NCBI RefSeq assembly: GCF_037892545.1
Contig: NZ_JBBKBG010000009.1
Location: 1 to 64,000 of the forward strand
DNA from: Pseudogracilibacillus sp037892545
GTDB taxonomy: Bacteria > Bacillota > Bacilli > Bacillales > Amphibacillaceae
Reading direction: 5' to 3'
DNA: 64,000 nucleotides
In this document: positions 24,588-33,053 of the stretch, piece after piece
Position numbering within the stretch: position 1 is the stretch's first letter
How the letters are laid out: the number at the start of each line of letters is the position of its first letter
Program-made: the position numbers and the translations under genes
The notes under the pieces: model-generated
Databases searched by the model: none
What the model saw: the letters and a program-made list of their open reading frames with translations, nothing else
Told to the model about the DNA's origin: nothing

Positions 24588-25516
24588 TGTTTCAAATCAA
24601 AAATTTAACAAAGACGTATGGAAAAACAACGGTTGTAGATGACGTCTCTTTTACATTAGAACAAAATCGTTGTATCGCCCTTATCGGTCCGAATGGTGCC
24701 GGTAAAACGACGACATTGCGCATGTTAACTGGTGCCATAAAACGAACGAACGGAACATTCATAAAGACAGATCAAAAAGAGGCAGATATTCGAAAATATA
24801 TCGGCTATTTGCCACAAGAACCGACATTTTATCCGTGGATGACTGGCATACAATTTTTAACATATTGTGCCAACATTCATGAACTTTCTAAAGAATTGGC
24901 AAAAGAGCGAATTGATGAAGTTCTAAAACAAGTCGATATATACGATGCACGAAATAAACGAATTGGTGCTTATTCTGGTGGTATGAAGCAAAGATTAGGT
25001 ATTGCTCAAGCAATCATTCATAAACCTTTCCTACTATTACTGGATGAACCTGTTTCTGCACTAGATCCTATTGGGCGTCGTGACGTTTTAACATTGATGG
25101 AGCAATTGAAAAAAGAAATGACGATTTTATTTTCTACGCATATATTAAATGATGCAGATGAAGTGAGTGATGAACTAATTTTAATGCATCAAGGGAAAAT
25201 TGTTGAATCTGGAAACATGGCCACATTACGAAAAAAATATGAAACTGCAATCATTGATATTCAATTTACCGAAAACAATGAGGTATATGAACAGCATCTT
25301 CGGGCATTGCCTTCTGTCATCGATATTAGTAAAAGTCGTTCGATGATGCATGTCTCAGTGACAGATATCGAGGATGCTCGTCGGGAAATTTTAGAAAAAA
25401 GTATGGCAGAACATTGGCCACTTCACCATTTTGCTATAAATGAAGCATCGTTGGAAGATATGTTTATGAAGGTGGTGCAATCATGCAGTGGATCGCATTA
25501 TTTAAAAAAGAGTTAA
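24587..25516 (+). CDS. ABC transporter ATP-binding protein (YxlF-like)
   Basis: A 309-residue ATPase subunit. It has Walker A GPNGAGKTT (about 38), Q-loop LPQEP, signature YSGGMKQRLGIAQA (about 133), Walker B LLLLDEPVSALD and the STHIL switch histidine. The last 90 residues form the regulatory extension common in this subgroup. The start shares a base with the preceding stop, and its 3' end overlaps the permease by 34 bases, so the three are translationally coupled. It pairs with the next gene as an ABC-2 type exporter. Confidence 0.9.
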   Translation: MFQIKNLTKTYGKTTVVDDVSFTLEQNRCIALIGPNGAGKTTTLRMLTGAIKRTNGTFIKTDQKEADIRKYIGYLPQEPTFYPWMTGIQFLTYCANIHELSKELAKERIDEVLKQVDIYDARNKRIGAYSGGMKQRLGIAQAIIHKPFLLLLDEPVSALDPIGRRDVLTLMEQLKKEMTILFSTHILNDADEVSDELILMHQGKIVESGNMATLRKKYETAIIDIQFTENNEVYEQHLRALPSVIDISKSRSMMHVSVTDIEDARREILEKSMAEHWPLHHFAINEASLEDMFMKVVQSCSGSHYLKKS

Positions 25517-26256
25517 GCGAAAATTGGCATAATAAAAAATTAGTTTGGGTACCACTCGTCTTTATTTTATTAACGATTATGGACCCGATTACGTATTATT
25601 ATTTACCAGAAATATTAGAACATACTGGTGGTGTCCCAGAAGGAACTATCTTTGAAATACCTGAGATGCGTGCGGAAGATGTAGTAATGCTTAGTTTAGA
25701 ACAGCTTGGCATGTTCGGTACGTTATTAGTCGGTTTTATGACGATGGGAACGATTGCTGGAGAGCGTAAATCAGGGACAATGGAAATGATGTTAGCTAAA
25801 CCAATTCGTACGAATCATTTCATTACATCCAAATGGGCTGCAAATGCATTGCTTCTTATCGGTGCGTTAACGATTGGATTAGCTTTTAGTATGTATTATA
25901 TATCCATTTTATTTACGACATTGAACATCTCTACTATGATTGGTGTGATTGGTTTTTATAGTATATGGTTACTGTTCGTGTTATCGATTTCTATTTTTTA
26001 TAATAGTTTTATTCGATCGCCGGGCGCTGTGCTTGGATGCACAATTTTTACGATTATGGTTTTGAGTACTATAAAGACTGTTTACGGACATAAATTGACT
26101 ATGTTGCCAAACCAAATGGCGAACCATCTCGGTACATTTATCGAGGACAAACAAGTCCATACAGAGCTAATAGGAACATCTGCGATAACATTATGTGCAG
26201 TAATTATGCTCGTTATCGCTTCGATCATTCTCTTTAAAAGATCGGAAATGGTGTGA
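25483..26256 (+). CDS. ABC-2 type permease (YxlG-like)
   Basis: A 257-residue protein with six hydrophobic segments. GTIAGERKSGTMEMMLAKPIRTNHFITSKW (about 90-120) is the conserved coupling region of ABC-2 permeases. AAGGTGG precedes the ATG inside the ATPase gene. It ends the first GntR operon. The substrate is unknown; the organisation resembles B. subtilis yxlEFG, which lies in the SigY operon. No clear terminator follows; a histidine-kinase remnant on the other strand starts two bases after the stop. Confidence 0.85.
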   Translation: MQWIALFKKELSENWHNKKLVWVPLVFILLTIMDPITYYYLPEILEHTGGVPEGTIFEIPEMRAEDVVMLSLEQLGMFGTLLVGFMTMGTIAGERKSGTMEMMLAKPIRTNHFITSKWAANALLLIGALTIGLAFSMYYISILFTTLNISTMIGVIGFYSIWLLFVLSISIFYNSFIRSPGAVLGCTIFTIMVLSTIKTVYGHKLTMLPNQMANHLGTFIEDKQVHTELIGTSAITLCAVIMLVIASIILFKRSEMV

Positions 26257-26257
26257 A

Positions 26258-26389
26258 CTAAATTTTATTTTTTTTATAAAATAGTAAAGTTAACACAAAA
26301 ATATCATCATATATATGTGCAGTCACTTCTCCACCTTGCTTTTGGAGAAGTTGCTGTACAATATGTAACCCTAATCCAAGTTGTCTATT
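26258..26389 (-). pseudogene. Histidine-kinase ATPase-domain remnant
   Basis: About 43 codons read NRQLGLGLHIVQQLLQKQGG then EVTAHIYDDIFVLTLLF. This is the G2 box and last two strands of a HATPase_c domain (consensus GLGLxIVxxLxxxhgG). The N-box, G1 box, dimerisation domain and sensor are all missing. Upstream on this strand is a terminator and then yidC, so no full gene exists. It is probably what is left of a sensor kinase deleted beside the ABC operon. Confidence 0.6.
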
Positions 26390-26422
26390 CTTACAAACTA
26401 TGTAATATGATAACGTAATTTC

Positions 26423-26466
26423 AAAAAAGTGACATAAAACATTGAGCATGTTTCATGTCACTTTTT
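26423..26466 (-). terminator. Terminator of the yidC operon
   Basis: AAAAAAGTGACAT and ATGTCACTTTTT arms, with an inner AAACAT/ATGTTT stem and a T-run on the minus strand. Confidence 0.8.
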
Positions 26467-26474
26467 GTGTAAAT

Positions 26475-27284
26475 TTAAATAGCTAATTCATTTTGTTTTC
26501 TTTGTAATACAATCTTCTTAATTATCAATGTTTGGATAATCACAAACAATCCACTTACTGCCCAATATAATGGTAATGCAGCAGGTAAAGTAAAAGAAAT
26601 AATCCCTATCATTATTGGAGACATATAGCTGAATAACATCATTTGTTTACGCTGTGCATCTTCTAACCCAATTAGACCAACTCTCGCTTGGACAAAATAA
26701 ATTGCCATTGCAATGAGCACAAATAAAATATCCGTTTCTCCTAAATTAAACCAAAGAAATGATTGTTCTGCGATTTCAGGTGTTCGTCTAATTGCATAAT
26801 AGAAACCTATTAAAAACGGCATTTGTAACAAAAGTGGTAAACAACCAGTCATCATTTTAAATGGATGAAAATCATATTTTTCATAAAGCTCGCCTAGTTC
26901 TTTTTGTAATTGTAATGGATCGTTTTGATTATTTTTTCCTTTATATTTCGCCTGAATCTCATCCATCTCTGGTTTCATTAATTTCATTTTACTTTGGGAT
27001 TCTTGGTTATTCACGGATTGCTTTATGAAAAATGGCATTAATATAATGCGAATCACTATCGTAATTAAAATAATTGCCACCCCATAGTGACCGTGAAACC
27101 AACTTGCGACCATTTTTATGAGCAATGAAAATGGATAAATAAAATAATGATCGAACATCCCGGTTGCTTGACTATCTATTGGATCAAGACTCATTGCACA
27201 TCCCGATAATGTGAATAGTGAAAAAATAATGATGAAACTTAAACTAACTTTTTTAAAAAGTGTGAGTAAGTTGTTTGTAGACAT
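26475..27284 (-). CDS. YidC/Oxa1-family membrane insertase (YqjG-like lipoprotein)
   Basis: A 269-residue insertase that folds membrane proteins with or without SecYEG. It has a lipoprotein signal with TLSGC (Cys about 29), then five helices. The first core helix segment has the family arginine (ITIVIRIILMPFFIKQS), followed by the KMKLMKPEMDEIQAKYKGKN helical hairpin, and GCLPLLLQMPFLIGFYYAI in the core. AGGAGGA precedes the ATG. Bacillus species have two copies (SpoIIIJ and YqjG). The setting, with no rpmH-rnpA and with a small membrane-protein gene upstream, suggests the second, inducible copy. I see no mifM-like arrest peptide with confidence. Confidence 0.9.
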   Translation of the reverse strand: MSTNNLLTLFKKVSLSFIIIFSLFTLSGCAMSLDPIDSQATGMFDHYFIYPFSLLIKMVASWFHGHYGVAIILITIVIRIILMPFFIKQSVNNQESQSKMKLMKPEMDEIQAKYKGKNNQNDPLQLQKELGELYEKYDFHPFKMMTGCLPLLLQMPFLIGFYYAIRRTPEIAEQSFLWFNLGETDILFVLIAMAIYFVQARVGLIGLEDAQRKQMMLFSYMSPIMIGIISFTLPAALPLYWAVSGLFVIIQTLIIKKIVLQRKQNELAI

Positions 27285-27604
27285 AATTGTCCTCCTCTTA
27301 TTTTAATATGCTGATTAAAATAAGAGTGAACGTCATCTTCTTTATCGTCTTTTTCAGTCATTCTTTTATATCTCATCACAAACCAATCCATAAACGATCC
27401 ATTCGTTATGATCGGTTTTTCTATGTGTGCTAGATTTACTTTTACATGTTGGTGATCACTTTGAAATTCATACGCTTTTGTCAACATATGTTTGAAAACG
27501 AATTGACTAACATATGCAATCCCTAATGTAATCAACAATAATCCTACATAAAAATAAACCATGGAAACATCAACAAAAATATGATGGAATATATCTATAA
27601 ACAA
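27239..27604 (-). CDS. Small membrane protein of unknown function upstream of yidC
   Basis: A 121-residue protein starting with TTG 27604, five bases after AGGGGGTGAG. One membrane helix lies at about 15-37, followed by a basic cytosolic tail with FQSDHQHVKVNLAHIEKPI and WFVMRYKRMTEKDD. I do not recognise the family. Its 3' end overlaps the start of yidC by 46 bases in another frame, so ribosomes translating it pass over the yidC ribosome binding site. It is not obviously similar to the B. subtilis YidC2 regulator MifM, but position and topology (one N-terminal helix, C-terminal tail) make an analogy worth testing. Confidence 0.65.
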   Translation of the reverse strand: MFIDIFHHIFVDVSMVYFYVGLLLITLGIAYVSQFVFKHMLTKAYEFQSDHQHVKVNLAHIEKPIITNGSFMDWFVMRYKRMTEKDDKEDDVHSYFNQHIKIRGGQLCLQTTYSHFLKKLV

Positions 27605-27689
27605 TCTTACTCACCCCCTTCATTTTCACGTTGTATATTACATTATAATTAAATTTTACCAAACATTGTATACACGTACAATAATCGCT

Positions 27690-28406
27690 TTACTTTTTAA
27701 TCGTCATTCGATGCATAAATATATAGCTTACAAGATAAACAATGATACTAAGTCCGAACATATAATAAAAATAATTAAATTCAAAGTGTAATACGATATA
27801 TTCCAATAATTGAAATACTGCCCCTTCATTACTCATATCTAAGACAAATAGCACGCCAATGATCCCCATAAATGAGAAGCCGATTAATTTCCCATATCGA
27901 TAAAAAATTAACGATATAAAAAATACAACCATACTTAATAACATCGTAATCGAAATATCTACGATCATTTCCGTTGCAAAGGTCGAATTCGGTAGTAAAT
28001 CTGCAATATGATTGATCGTAAATTCACTAGAACCATTACTCAATACTAATGCTCTACCATTCATATCAAAGAACATTTTCAATATTGCTTGGATTAGCTG
28101 AATGACTATTGCGTTCAAAATGGAAGTTACGAATAAGAAAATACCTAATGATAAGAAAATCGGAAATCTTGTCACTCCTAATTTGATCATAAATGGTATG
28201 ACCCCTGTCACAACCATTCCAGCAACAATTGGTGTGTAAAAATACATCGGTGCTGATAAGGTCAACTCAGTCATACTCGATTGCAATAAATACGTTGATC
28301 CCACTGATAGAATGACAATTCCTATTAAAATAGCCCAAAATGTTAGTAATGATATTTTATAATTCGTATATATCATATGCATGGTACCTTTCATTTCCTG
28401 TATCAT
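27690..28406 (-). CDS. ABC transporter permease of the second GntR/ABC operon
   Basis: A 238-residue protein with six hydrophobic segments and a polar loop near 118-140 (SNGSSEFTINHIADLLPNST). It lacks a clear family signature but sits directly after its ATPase gene (three-base gap), giving a GntR-ATPase-permease operon like B. subtilis ytrABC. The substrate is unknown. No strong terminator is seen after the stop; only a weak ATTGTA/TACAAT repeat lies downstream near 27665-27682. Confidence 0.7.
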   Translation of the reverse strand: MIQEMKGTMHMIYTNYKISLLTFWAILIGIVILSVGSTYLLQSSMTELTLSAPMYFYTPIVAGMVVTGVIPFMIKLGVTRFPIFLSLGIFLFVTSILNAIVIQLIQAILKMFFDMNGRALVLSNGSSEFTINHIADLLPNSTFATEMIVDISITMLLSMVVFFISLIFYRYGKLIGFSFMGIIGVLFVLDMSNEGAVFQLLEYIVLHFEFNYFYYMFGLSIIVYLVSYIFMHRMTIKK

Positions 28407-28409
28407 TTG

Positions 28410-29267
28410 TTATGCTCCTTTCTCTGTATCAGTTAGATAAATCATTAAATCTTGGATCGGAATTCCTTCCACACGGAATCCCGCTTTTATTGCTTCTTCT
28501 TTATTTCCATAAATGGAGGCCGTCATCATGTTCGCAATTTGCTTCGTTTCCATTACATGTTTATTAGCAATGAAATGTTTCACTTCCTCTACATCACCTG
28601 TAATAACGAAGGCACTATTGCGTAATGTTTCTGCTTGTTCATGAAGCATTAACTCTCCTTCTTGCAAAATTAATACTTCCTCAAATAACAAACTTACTTC
28701 ATCAATTAAATGTGTCGAAAAGATAATCATTCTTTCATTTTTTTCATATTGCTCTAATAAAATATTGTAAAACCTCTTCCGTCCAGCCGCATCAAGTCCA
28801 ATATATGGTTCATCAAAAATCGTAATCGGGGCATTACTAGCTAAACCAACAATTATGCCAACTGCCGAACTCATTCCTTTTGAATATGTTTTTAATCGTT
28901 TTTTAATTGGAAGTTTATAAAGTTTCACTAGGTCATGTACCAATTGTTCGTCCCAATAGTCATAAAGAATAGAGCACGTTTTAAAAATATCTTTCACTTT
29001 CATTTCTTTTTGAAAATTATCGCCTTCTTTAATCATACAAATATTTTTCGTTATCGAACGATTATTAAAAGGAATCTCTCCATCTACTTTTACTGTTCCA
29101 GAGGTTGGTAGTTGTAATCCTGCTAATATATCCATAAAAGTTGTCTTCCCTGCACCATTTCGACCGAGCAGTCCATAAATTTTTGGTCCATTTAATGTAA
29201 ATGATACATTTTTTAATGCATCGGTCTTTTTATAAGTTTTTGTTAAATGTTCCACTTTCAATTGCAT
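28410..29267 (-). CDS. ABC transporter ATP-binding protein (YtrB-like)
   Basis: A 285-residue ATPase: Walker A GRNGAGKTTF (about 35), signature YSKGMSSAVGIIVGLA (about 130), Walker B ITIFDEPYIGLD and FSTHLIDE. The signature has S-K-G-M in place of LSGGQ, as is common in the YtrB/EcfA-like bacitracin-type exporters. A C-terminal 90-residue extension follows. The gene begins one base after the gntR stop region and is coupled to the permease. It probably exports, or removes from the membrane, an envelope-active compound, by analogy with Ytr systems. Confidence 0.87.
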   Translation of the reverse strand: MQLKVEHLTKTYKKTDALKNVSFTLNGPKIYGLLGRNGAGKTTFMDILAGLQLPTSGTVKVDGEIPFNNRSITKNICMIKEGDNFQKEMKVKDIFKTCSILYDYWDEQLVHDLVKLYKLPIKKRLKTYSKGMSSAVGIIVGLASNAPITIFDEPYIGLDAAGRKRFYNILLEQYEKNERMIIFSTHLIDEVSLLFEEVLILQEGELMLHEQAETLRNSAFVITGDVEEVKHFIANKHVMETKQIANMMTASIYGNKEEAIKAGFRVEGIPIQDLMIYLTDTEKGA

Positions 29268-29268
29268 A

Positions 29269-29631
29269 TTACTTCTCCTCCTTTAACATTTTTACTAATT
29301 GTTCATTCGTTATATTTAATTTTTTCGCCTCTTCTTGTAAGGGTAAAATAAAATGGTCATAAAACTCTTGTAATCTTTTCTCTCGAATAATTTGGATTGC
29401 ATCTTCTGTGACAAACATCCCAACACCTCTTTGCTTCTTTAATATATTTTCCTGCACAAGTTCATTCATCCCTTGTCTTGCTGTTGCTGGATTTATTTGA
29501 TAAAACTTTGCTAATTCATTTGTTGATGGAGCTTTTTCACCAATCGCAATCGATCCTTTTAATATTGCATCCTCTAAAAATTCTTTAATTTGTATATAGA
29601 TTGGTCGTTGGTCATCTAATTCCCTTTTCAT
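29269..29631 (-). CDS. GntR-family regulator, YtrA subfamily (second copy)
   Basis: A 120-residue regulator with RPIYIQIKEFLEDAILKGSI, EKAPSTNELAKFYQINPATARQGMNELVQENILKKQRGVGMFV and a short helical tail. AAGGTGG precedes the ATG. It heads the second GntR-ATPase-permease operon, oriented against the first one, with yidC and the kinase remnant between them. A perfect 18-bp palindrome upstream is the likely operator. Confidence 0.9.
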   Translation of the reverse strand: MKRELDDQRPIYIQIKEFLEDAILKGSIAIGEKAPSTNELAKFYQINPATARQGMNELVQENILKKQRGVGMFVTEDAIQIIREKRLQEFYDHFILPLQEEAKKLNITNEQLVKMLKEEK

Positions 29632-29657
29632 CTGTGCACCACCTTTTTTATAGGTTA

Positions 29658-29675
29658 GTTAGTTATATAACTAAC
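29658..29675 (-). promoter_or_regulatory. Palindromic operator of the second GntR operon
   Basis: GTTAGTTATATAACTAAC is a perfect 18-bp palindrome. On the minus strand TTGATT-17-TATAAC places it over the -10 box; a TTGACA at 29697-29702 is an alternative -35. Confidence 0.65.
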
Positions 29676-29713
29676 CATATAACCAATCAAGTAATTTGTC
29701 AATACGATTCCAC

Positions 29714-29743
29714 AAAAAAAGACGGAAATTATCCGTCTTTTTT
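29714..29743. terminator. Terminator of the SPFH gene, bidirectional
   Basis: AAAAAAGACGGA/TCCGTCTTTTTT with a 5-base loop and T-runs on both strands. It overlaps the SPFH stop. Confidence 0.85.
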
Positions 29744-30334
29744 AATATTCGTTATATTTGCCTCTATCACTTCGATCCCGATTCGATCTACTCTTTGTTG
29801 TATTTCCTCCTGCAAAAGATTTTTCATAGTTTGTGGTAAGTTTTTTTCAAATTGATTTTTTGTTCCATCGCTAAGTTGGGTAGTCATTAAAATTTTTATA
29901 GCGGCTACACTCTGTTCCTTCATATAGGCATGATAATTTTCCACTTCATACAATGCCTTCGCCGTATCTACGACTTTATACTGGATGTAAAGATGAACCG
30001 TCCATGTTTCATTGTCTGTTCCATAAATGGTAATATCTTTTAAATGGATCGACTCATTTCTGAGTGAAATCGTTCTTTTTTTAGTAAGCGGAATGGTAAA
30101 AATGAACCCATGTTTACGAATCGTCCCTACATATCCATGATAAAATGTAATTAATTTCGCTTCATTCGGATATACAAATGTAAAACTCGTTAAAAAGAAA
30201 AGAGTTATAATAAATAATAGTAATGCAACTACATAATGATGATGCAAGAAGCTAAGTACCGCACATATTGTAAGGATCCCGATTATGATCATTCCTAAAA
30301 TACCATTCAATGACCATGCTTCTTTTTCAATCAT
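29729..30334 (-). CDS. Short SPFH/Band 7 membrane protein
   Basis: A 201-residue protein. Two N-terminal hydrophobic helices (about 10-30 and 35-55) are followed by the start of an SPFH domain: YPNEAKLITFYHGYVGTIRKHGFIFTIPL, KRTISLRNESIHLKDITIYGTDNETWTVHLYIQYKV. The long C-terminal coiled coil of full flotillin/HflK relatives is absent, and the protein ends at IGIEVIEANITNI. SPFH proteins organise membrane microdomains or protease complexes. ATG 30334 follows GGAGAGG; the longer frame to 30388 covers that site. It is a single gene. Confidence 0.8.
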   Translation of the reverse strand: MIEKEAWSLNGILGMIIIGILTICAVLSFLHHHYVVALLLFIITLFFLTSFTFVYPNEAKLITFYHGYVGTIRKHGFIFTIPLTKKRTISLRNESIHLKDITIYGTDNETWTVHLYIQYKVVDTAKALYEVENYHAYMKEQSVAAIKILMTTQLSDGTKNQFEKNLPQTMKNLLQEEIQQRVDRIGIEVIEANITNIKKDG

Positions 30335-30460
30335 AAAAATTCTTCCTCTCCAAAAGCCATTTCTTCTAGTTTTGCCAATTTTGAACATTTTAATATAAAT
30401 TATTTGAGTTTTTTTGAAATATTCCTTTTTTGTGGAGGAGGTGGTTATGGTTTTCGACTG

Positions 30461-30775
30461 AATTCTTGCGATTTGTGGCTTGGGTTATTGCAGGTTTGAT
30501 GTTGGGTTCTTGCAACTTCGCACTATATTCTTGCAACTTTGCACTGCATTCTTGCAACCTCAACCTATATTCTTGCAACTTCGCACTTTATTCTTGCAAC
30601 TTTGGGTGGGATTCTTGCAACTTCGCTCTGTATTTTTGCAACTTTGCACTGGATTCTTGCAACTTCACACTGGATTCTTGCAACTTCGGCCCATATTCTT
30701 GCAACTTTGCACTGTATTCTTGCAACTTCGGCCCATATTCTTGCAACTTCACACTGTATTCTTGCAACTACCTAG
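30461..30775 (+). repeat. 21-bp tandem array, 13 phased units (array 1)
   Basis: Thirteen units with exact 21-bp period begin at 30507 (then 30528, 30549 and on to 30759). Each has the core TTCTTGCAACTT followed by a variable half (GCACTG, GGCCCA, ACACTG or GGGTGG). Two decayed units precede at 30463 and 30485. There are no unique spacers. All frames through it are open because the unit lacks stops, so the heptad-repeat peptides it could encode are no proof of a gene. It fills the 489 bases between clpE and the SPFH gene. Confidence 0.9.
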
Positions 30776-30782
30776 TTTACAT

Positions 30783-30816
30783 AAAAAAAGCGGTGCTATC
30801 AATGATAGCACCGCTT
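30783..30816 (-). terminator. clpE terminator
   Basis: AGCGGTGCTATCA/TGATAGCACCGCT arms with seven T on the minus strand. It directly follows the clpE stop. Confidence 0.88.
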
Positions 30817-30823
30817 CAGCTCA

Positions 30824-32962
30824 TTATGCTTTTTTCATGACGATTTCTTCATCTTCTAATACAACTTGAACTTCTTTTATTGTTTCATCTTCTAAGATTA
30901 AGTCCGTTAATCTATCTTCAATTTCATTTTGGATAACACGACGTAATGGTCTGGCACCAAAACGAGGGTCATATCCTAATTTGACTAAATGAGTTTTCGC
31001 CTCATCTGTTATATGGATAGAAATATCACTATTTTCAATTGTGTTTTCTAATTCTGTAAGCATTAAATCGAAAATGTGTAATAAATGTTCTTCTTCTAGC
31101 TCATTGAATGTAACAATTGCATCGAAACGGTTCAAGAATTCAGGCTTAAAGTAATCTGATAAGTTTTCAAAAGAAGAAATTACGTTGTTTTCTTTTTCAA
31201 AACCGACATTTACTTCTTTAACCTGTGAACCAGCATTGCTCGTCATAATTATAACTGTGTCTTTAAAACTCACTGTTCTACCATGTGAGTCTGTTAAATG
31301 ACCATCTTCCATAATTTGTAGGAACATATTTTGTACGTCTGGGTGTGCTTTTTCAATTTCGTCTAATAAGATGATTGAATATGGTTGGCGTCGTACCTTT
31401 TCTGTTAATTGTCCTGCCTCTTCATGACCTACATATCCTGGAGGAGAACCAATTAATTTTGATACTGTATGTTTTTCCATATACTCACTCATATCGAGAC
31501 GAACTAACGCATCTCTTGTACCAAACATTTCCTCTGCTAATACTTTTGATAATTCAGTTTTCCCAACACCAGTTGGTCCGACGAATAAAAATGATCCTAT
31601 TGGACGATATTTTGATTTTAACCCTGCACGACTACGGCGGATTGCTTTAGCAATATGATCCACTGCCTCATCTTGTCCAATCACTTTTGCGCGTAAATGT
31701 TCGGCGAAGTTTTTCATTTTTTCCCGTTCATCTGTCTGCAATTTTGTCACAGGGACACCTGTTTTTTCCTCAATTATTTGTTCTATATCTTCTACTTTTA
31801 CCGCAGCACGAACTTCTGTATCAGCTTCATTTGCTTTGTCTAGCTGTTTTTGTAATTGGATTTCTTGGTAACGTAGGTTCGCTGCACGTTCATAATCTTC
31901 TTGTTCTGCAGCTGCTTCTTTTTCTTTCGTTATCTTTTCTAATTGTTGTTCAATAGAGTCAGAATCTTTATCCGCGTTCGCAAGGTTCAGTCTCGCACCA
32001 ACTTCATCCATTAAATCAATTGCTTTATCTGGTAAAAAGCGGTCTTGAATGTAACGGTTTGATAATTGTACGAACGCATCCACCACTTCGTCACTATATG
32101 TGACACCATGGAACTGTTCGTAACGTGATTTAATTCCTTGTAAAATTTGTACCGCTTCTTCTAATGAAGGCTCTTTTACAATAATTGGTTGGAAACGACG
32201 CTCTAATGCAGCATCCTTTTCAATTTGACGATACTCTTTTAATGTTGTTGCACCAATAATTTGTAACTCTCCACGAGCTAAGGCAGGTTTTAAAATATTC
32301 CCTGCATCCATTTGAGATCCTTCTGTCATTCCAGCACCGACTAATAAATGAAGCTCATCGATAAATAAAATAACTTCTGGACGGTCTTTTAACTCTTGGA
32401 TTAATTGCTGCATTCTTTCTTCAAATTGTCCACGGATTCCTGTATTTGCAACTAATGAAGCAACATCTAATACATATACTTCTTTGTTCATTAATTTGGA
32501 AGGGACATTTCCTTCTACAATTTTTAATGCTAACCCTTCCGCGATTGCTGTTTTACCAACACCAGGTTCCCCAATTAAAACAGGATTGTTTTTGTTTCGG
32601 CGGTTTAAAGTTTCTATAACACGTTTTACTTCTATATCACGGCCGATAACTGGATCAATTCGATTGTTTCTCGCATCGTCTGTTACATTATTACCTAATT
32701 GATCTAATAAACCATCACGACCGCCGCCTTGTTTCTGTTTTGTTTTCGTTCGGCTTTGACCTTGGTTAAATCCTCCCATATTTTGCTGGAAAAATCCTTG
32801 ATCAAAAAATCCATCTCCTTGCATAAAGTTACTCATATCTGACATTTGATTTTGTACTTTGTTAAAACATTCATTACATAAATGTAATTGCATCTTCTCA
32901 TTATTGAATTGCATTGCCATATTTACATTTGCACGATTAATTCCACACTGTTGACATTTCAT
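30824..32962 (-). CDS. clpE: ATP-dependent Clp protease ATPase ClpE
   Basis: A 712-residue HSP100 ATPase that unfolds aggregated proteins and feeds ClpP after heat stress. It has the N-terminal zinc finger CQQC...CNEC (residues 3-32), then a Gly/Gln-rich linker, AAA module 1 (GEPGVGKT about 137, FIDELHLL), a short UVR-type middle domain (QLEKITKEKEAAAEQEDYERAANLRYQEI) and AAA module 2 (GPTGVGKT about 460). AAAGGAGGA precedes the ATG. The promoter carries two CtsR boxes, as expected for class III heat-shock genes. ctsR itself is not in the window. Confidence 0.96.
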   Translation of the reverse strand: MKCQQCGINRANVNMAMQFNNEKMQLHLCNECFNKVQNQMSDMSNFMQGDGFFDQGFFQQNMGGFNQGQSRTKTKQKQGGGRDGLLDQLGNNVTDDARNNRIDPVIGRDIEVKRVIETLNRRNKNNPVLIGEPGVGKTAIAEGLALKIVEGNVPSKLMNKEVYVLDVASLVANTGIRGQFEERMQQLIQELKDRPEVILFIDELHLLVGAGMTEGSQMDAGNILKPALARGELQIIGATTLKEYRQIEKDAALERRFQPIIVKEPSLEEAVQILQGIKSRYEQFHGVTYSDEVVDAFVQLSNRYIQDRFLPDKAIDLMDEVGARLNLANADKDSDSIEQQLEKITKEKEAAAEQEDYERAANLRYQEIQLQKQLDKANEADTEVRAAVKVEDIEQIIEEKTGVPVTKLQTDEREKMKNFAEHLRAKVIGQDEAVDHIAKAIRRSRAGLKSKYRPIGSFLFVGPTGVGKTELSKVLAEEMFGTRDALVRLDMSEYMEKHTVSKLIGSPPGYVGHEEAGQLTEKVRRQPYSIILLDEIEKAHPDVQNMFLQIMEDGHLTDSHGRTVSFKDTVIIMTSNAGSQVKEVNVGFEKENNVISSFENLSDYFKPEFLNRFDAIVTFNELEEEHLLHIFDLMLTELENTIENSDISIHITDEAKTHLVKLGYDPRFGARPLRRVIQNEIEDRLTDLILEDETIKEVQVVLEDEEIVMKKA

Positions 32963-33028
32963 ATTATAGTTCCTCCTTTAATATATAATATGATGTTATT
33001 CGCCAAGTTTGTCTTTCGTCATTTTGAC

Positions 33029-33045
33029 TTTGACTATCTTTGACT
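33029..33045 (-). promoter_or_regulatory. CtsR box 1 of clpE
   Basis: On the minus strand AGTCAAA-GAT-AGTCAAA fits the direct heptad CtsR operator (RGTCAAA-N3-RGTCAAA), with a third AGTCAAA-like heptad overlapping. It lies just after the transcription start. Confidence 0.8.
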
Positions 33046-33053
33046 ATGATTTT

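Noticed and set aside
26257..26474. Functional 63-codon protein starting at 26449
   Set aside because: The first 20 codons lie inside the terminator hairpin; only the kinase-like part is recognisable.
30461..30775. CRISPR array
   Set aside because: The repeats are directly tandem with no unique spacers, the period is 21 bp, and no cas gene is present.
30430..30840. Open frames with SCNFALY or KLQEYSA heptad repeats across array 1
   Set aside because: Several frames on both strands are open at once because the 21-bp unit has no stop. None has a convincing start, and the same holds at array 2.
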